DNA of 64,000 nucleotides from Datnioides undecimradiatus (lineage: Eukaryota; Chordata; Actinopteri; Lobotiformes; Datnioididae), in NCBI GenBank assembly GCA_008933995.1, contig WARS01000009.1:2078001-2142000 (forward strand), read 5' to 3'. Made by a program: the position numbers and the translations under genes. The notes under the pieces were generated by a model. The model had not been told where the DNA came from. It searched no databases and was given only the letters and a program-made list of their open reading frames with translations. Each line of letters starts with the position of its first letter. Position 1 is the first letter of the stretch. Below, piece by piece: positions 60,301-64,000 of this stretch.

Positions 60301-61792
60301 AGTGTAATCGGGTGCCTGGTCAACGTTAAAAAGAGATTTTTCATATTTTGATTTGGGGGGGGGGGGACAGTTTACATTCTCTGAGTTTGAGACGAATCCA
60401 AACGCTGACTGACTTGTTTTTTTCTTTTTTTTTCTTTTTGTTTATTTGTTTGTTTGTTTTCCAGTATTGTCATTCCAGCTCTCTGCACACAGTTTGGACA
60501 GAAAAATGTGTTGTTTTTTTTTGCCAGTTTTTGCTTTTGTTTAAAAGTAAGTAGTTCCATGTCTGTGACTTCTCAAACTGCAGACGTTAAAGCAGTGTGT
60601 TGTTGTTGTCCTTTAGAAACTGACGTCTATAATTTACAGTTAGCACGGGCGGTAACAGCTGTATTCTCTGCTGTATGTGTTTGACCCAGAGTACGTTCCT
60701 GCAACTTGCACTGATGCATACTTGAAATATTTGTCTTTGGGGCCAACATATACATTTAACAGATGAAGAAACATCTTTTATGCATGAAAATAAGCACGCC
60801 GCGAATCAGCTGATGTCCTTTTTTTGCTAACACCTTTTTAATTTTTCTTCTGTATTCTGTTTGTGCGTGTCTCATTGTTTTTGCACAGGTCTGTGTTATA
60901 CTGCAAAGTCAGTGTTGAGGCTCCTCTCTCAAGGCGCAGTTTAATGTAACGGCCTCGCTATGCACCTTTTTTTAGAAAACAACTGTGGTAAGGCGTGCCT
61001 TGATTCTTACAGGATGTGACTACAACGGGGATGATGTCATCACTTCATTATCGTTCATTCATTTTTCAGTTTTTGTCCAGATGTGTTCTGAGGGTCGACC
61101 GGTGGTAGACAGATTGACTTCCTTGTTTCTGCCACAGTGCCTCAGTGTGTCATAACAAACTTGACTCCAGTAACTTCACAGCAGCTTGATGGACTGTTCC
61201 TAATTTATCTTTTGTGATGTTTATGTCTTCTGTGAGCAAACAAATAGCTGGACACAGTTGATGGATAAAATACACATAAAAGTCTAATGGAAGGCTGTTT
61301 CATTTAATTGTTTCTGTTTTCTCGACTATTAACCGCATTTTCATGCATCATATTGTTGCCAGTTTCTGCTGAATCTTTCCCACCAAACCCAAACCAAAGA
61401 TATAAACTTTGAGTAAACTGCTCAGATTTAACTTGTTGCAGATGCAAACGTTAAACACCTAAACAGATGCTGCGTTACTGGTATGTTGTGTTAACTCACA
61501 GAAACCAGACAAACTGCGAGACGCCTTGAAACTCAGCTGATTGTCCATGAACCAACCGTTGCTGTTGCACCTTCAGGCAAATCATCAGGTGTTGTGAGCT
61601 TCCTCAAAACTCCAAACGACCACCAAGCAGATTCTAAAATAAGTTGCAAAAAACCAAATATGGGCTAATCAGCGTAGTGTCTGTTGGGCTTTAAAGGTGG
61701 ACTCCAATGTTCTAGTATTGCATCTTCACAGAAAAAAAGAAATGTCAAAACTAAAGCAGCAGAGGCCAAGTTATTCTGACTTCCAATCCCCA
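60301..61792. other. etaa1 3' flank, no gene seen
   Basis: T-rich stretches (60417-60440), a G run near 60355-60367, and ordinary AT-rich sequence. No exon-like structure. Confidence 0.5.
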
Positions 61793-62240
61793 GTACATAG
61801 ACTGTAATGAAATGGACGGTAGCCAAGGTGATGTCAACAATTCGTTTGGGGACAACCATTCTGAAGCCTTGGCGTGGCGCCATCTTGGCTTCCTGGAGAC
61901 AGATGTGACTCCGTTTGGACGAGAGGGCGGAGCTGTCACGCGTATGCATTGCTACGCCTCTGGACGACAGTAGGCGTGGCAGCCGTTTGTCAATCATAAG
62001 GTAGCCACACCCTAAAATATTCCCTACTTTACAGACTCTGTTACTCTATATGGGACCGTAATTTACTAAATAAACATTGTTTAGTATTAAAGAAAACTTG
62101 AAACTAGTGATTGAGACCAAAATCATTAGATAAAGGTCAACTGAGGTGAATCAGTGGAGTTGCACCCTACTGGGCATTGAAAGGATGCAGGTTTGGGCTC
62201 TGGATTCTCTTTTCATGCTTCACCTACTTCTTCTTGCAGC
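61793..62240 (+). repeat. diverged copy of an abundant teleost interspersed element
   Basis: Successive phrases match a fish-wide element as I remember it: 'acatagactgtaa', 'gccatcttggcttcctgg', 'tttggacgagagggcggagc', 'gtcaatcataaggtagccac', 'gaaactagtgattgagacc', and 'tcagtggagttgcacc' followed by a tail resembling 'ctgggcattgaaaggatgc'. A - strand open frame of 110 codons overlaps it and is almost certainly non-functional. I do not know the formal class; it is probably non-autonomous. Confidence 0.72.
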
Positions 62241-62568
62241 ACTCAATGCTACTTTTCCCATAATCCAACTTGGTAGCTTCTCTTCAGATAACCTCACCGG
62301 CTTCCTCCTTTCAGGACCGACACTCTCAGTTTGAAACACATGATTTAAAATTCAAGTCTCAAGCCCGAAGTGAGACAACGCCGGTGACATCATCAGCGTG
62401 GAGTCTGTCGAAGCCTCCCTTCGGAGCCGCAGAAGACGCCGTCCAGCTGTCTTCACAGGCCGAGTCCCAACTGGACGTCGTGTAACGCTGGTGGAGCTCG
62501 TCTCTTTTCGCCGCATCACTGGCTCTCGCTTTCGTATCAGACAGCTGGTCGGGAGTTTTGAGTGTGCG

Positions 62569-62597
62569 CACACACACACACACACACACGCACACAC
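62569..62597 (+). repeat. (CA)n microsatellite
   Basis: About fourteen CA units with a CG interruption. Confidence 0.94.
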
Positions 62598-62599
62598 CG

Positions 62600-62835
62600 C
62601 CTCCTTACTGCAGCTATTGGCATCCATTACTCTAACCTCTGTGTATTTCAGGACTGTTGACAGGTCGAGAAGATATGACGGGCCCATTTCGCAAACACTC
62701 AAATCTGTTTTCAACAAGTCGCTGCCTGAAAAGGAAGACCATTGTGGACGTGCAATAGCCTCAGTGTGGAGCATATTATTGTTATTAGACATGAGGGATT
62801 ATTTTAATATGAGGGCTAATTTGTCCTCTGGCCCC
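62600..62835. promoter_or_regulatory. putative conserved non-coding element downstream of etaa1
   Basis: Complex sequence with GGCATCCATTACTC, GTTATTAGACATG, GGGATTATTTTAATATG and GGGCTAATTTG. Similar in character to the desert elements on the other side of the gene. Confidence 0.42.
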
Positions 62836-63094
62836 TTATCACGCTACTCACCTGCTGTAGTGTGTGTGAGGGTCGTACAATGTTCCTCTTTGTAATCCCA
62901 AGAGAATTCCTCAGTGTTCCTCCTTCCAGCCCATCCCCAGCCATTACATGCCCGTGAGTTCCCAGGTGTGTGTGTGTCAGAGAGAGAGAGAGACGGGTGG
63001 TCTGCAGGTGTGTATATTGGGGGTATTTATCCCATTCCAAGCACGTAAAAGGCTCCATCCTCCTCCCTGCCCTATCTGTTTCCCCTCCCCACCC

Positions 63095-63720
63095 AGTCCG
63101 ACTGTAAATCAGATGGCAGGGCAATTTGGCAACGGCATAAAGGCCCCCTGGTTTTTATGACTATGATTATGGTTATGATGATGACTAGTATTTATTTCAA
63201 CTATCTGATGAAACCCCTGGCTAAAGCTAACAGGTGTCGAGCAGGTACAATATCGTGCTCGCTGAAGGATCCCTGTAATGTCGCCGTAGAGAGCGAAATA
63301 TCGTCCGCCAAACAGAAGAATGGGCTGTTTCAGCGCCCACTCGTCACGCCGTACATGGAGCAATTTCTGATTATTGGATGGGAGTGGAGCGCCACAACGT
63401 CCTCTTTGTAGAGAAAGAATGATTTATGGCTGTTAGTCAGGCATAAGGCAGTAATTGCCGCAGTGACGATTATGTTACCATGGCACCTGTTTAAACTGTC
63501 TATTCTTATGTGAATGTTTTCATTTTTGGAAGCGGGGAATTCGCAGCTTGAAACTGATGTGTGGAGACATTAATTGAAGTTTGGAAAGGGCCTGGGATGG
63601 TGTGGTAGCAATTTAGGGGAGAAGGGAGAGAATGTGATGGACGGATTAGTGTTGTTTTATCCGACATTGGAGAACGTTTGCTGAATAAACGCAGCAACCT
63701 GGAATATTCTCTTAGAAAAC
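63095..63720. promoter_or_regulatory. putative conserved non-coding block with exact PBX-HOX site
   Basis: About 600 bp of complex sequence carrying TGATTTATGG at 63420-63429, CAGTAATTGCCGC, CATTAATTGAAG and GCAATTTAGGGG. No splice-flanked open frame. Confidence 0.46.
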
Positions 63721-64000
63721 GTAAGACAGCAGCCGTTTGATCAGCAAGTATGATAAATACACACTGAGGGTTTTATTCTAAAGACATCATAGTATCTGCA
63801 TTTGATCAAAATACTGGAACATATGTTTAGACCATGCGTAAATGCAAAATAGTAGCTCAAGCTTTGCTTAGTGAGGCATCTTAGTCTTCACGTACACATT
63901 TTGCAATCTGTAACGACGATTGTGGATGGTGTACTCAAGGCGTGACGGCTTACAGGCTGAACTCGTGTAGGTGTTAAAGGTAAAAAAAAAGGATTTCTCC
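63721..64000. other. window end, no gene seen
   Basis: Ordinary sequence ending in an A run at 63982-63990. Confidence 0.5.

Noticed and set aside
61665-61997. 110-codon - strand frame with a hydrophobic segment
   Set aside because: Most of it lies within a widespread fish interspersed repeat, so it is not a gene.
1-64000. Retroviral, LTR-type, Polinton-like or CRISPR sequence
   Set aside because: I saw no integrase, reverse transcriptase, capsid or polymerase motif, no paired long terminal repeats, and no spaced direct-repeat array.
1-64000. tRNA or other structured RNA genes
   Set aside because: The only tRNA-like boxes found are in degenerate SINE contexts (46205-46445 and possibly 31620-31745). 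No intact cloverleaf could be drawn.

Overview
The window looks like one piece of a teleost (probably percomorph) chromosome. The only protein-coding gene I can assemble is split into short, canonical GT-AG exons. CA/TG microsatellites are frequent, and several interspersed repeats are sequences I recognise from memory as widespread in fish genomes. Nothing bacterial, viral or plasmid-like is present, and I saw no tRNA, rRNA or CRISPR feature.

Layout. Positions 1-55,600 form a gene desert with no convincing exon. It is a mosaic of three materials: neutral-looking AT-rich sequence; simple repeats, purine-rich tracts and a few old interspersed repeats; and many blocks of 100-450 bp that look like vertebrate developmental conserved non-coding elements (complex sequence, dense in homeodomain cores such as TAATTA, ATTAG, TTTATTG and CCATAAAT). 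The densest blocks are near 8.0-8.7, 14.4-16.0, 22.8-24.4, 26.2-30.1, 35.6-39.4, 40.2-43.2, 47.9-50.4, 51.7-52.9 and 62.6-63.7 kb.

Positions 55,940-60,039 on the + strand hold a complete six-exon gene that I identify as etaa1, the RPA-binding activator of the ATR checkpoint kinase. The assembled protein has 646 residues. It contains the tryptophan motif of the ATR-activating domain, the conserved [12 protein letters not shown] block, an acidic motif that probably binds RPA70, and a C-terminal basic helix of the RPA32-binding type. Its promoter carries a CRE-like site and a YY1-like site. The YY1-like site overlaps the start of a possible divergent exon on the - strand. Introns and 3' flank carry recognisable fish repeats, and conserved-looking non-coding blocks resume downstream of the gene.

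Interpretation. In tetrapods ETAA1 lies beside MEIS1, separated by a large desert of conserved enhancers. The simplest reading is that this window is the fish version of that desert, that most of the non-coding blocks regulate a meis1 gene outside the window, and that etaa1 is a housekeeping bystander. Five exact copies of the PBX-HOX motif TGATTTATGG and a pair of TAATTGACAG (MEIS-type) sites fit this reading. Conservation itself cannot be measured from one sequence, so all enhancer calls are inferences.
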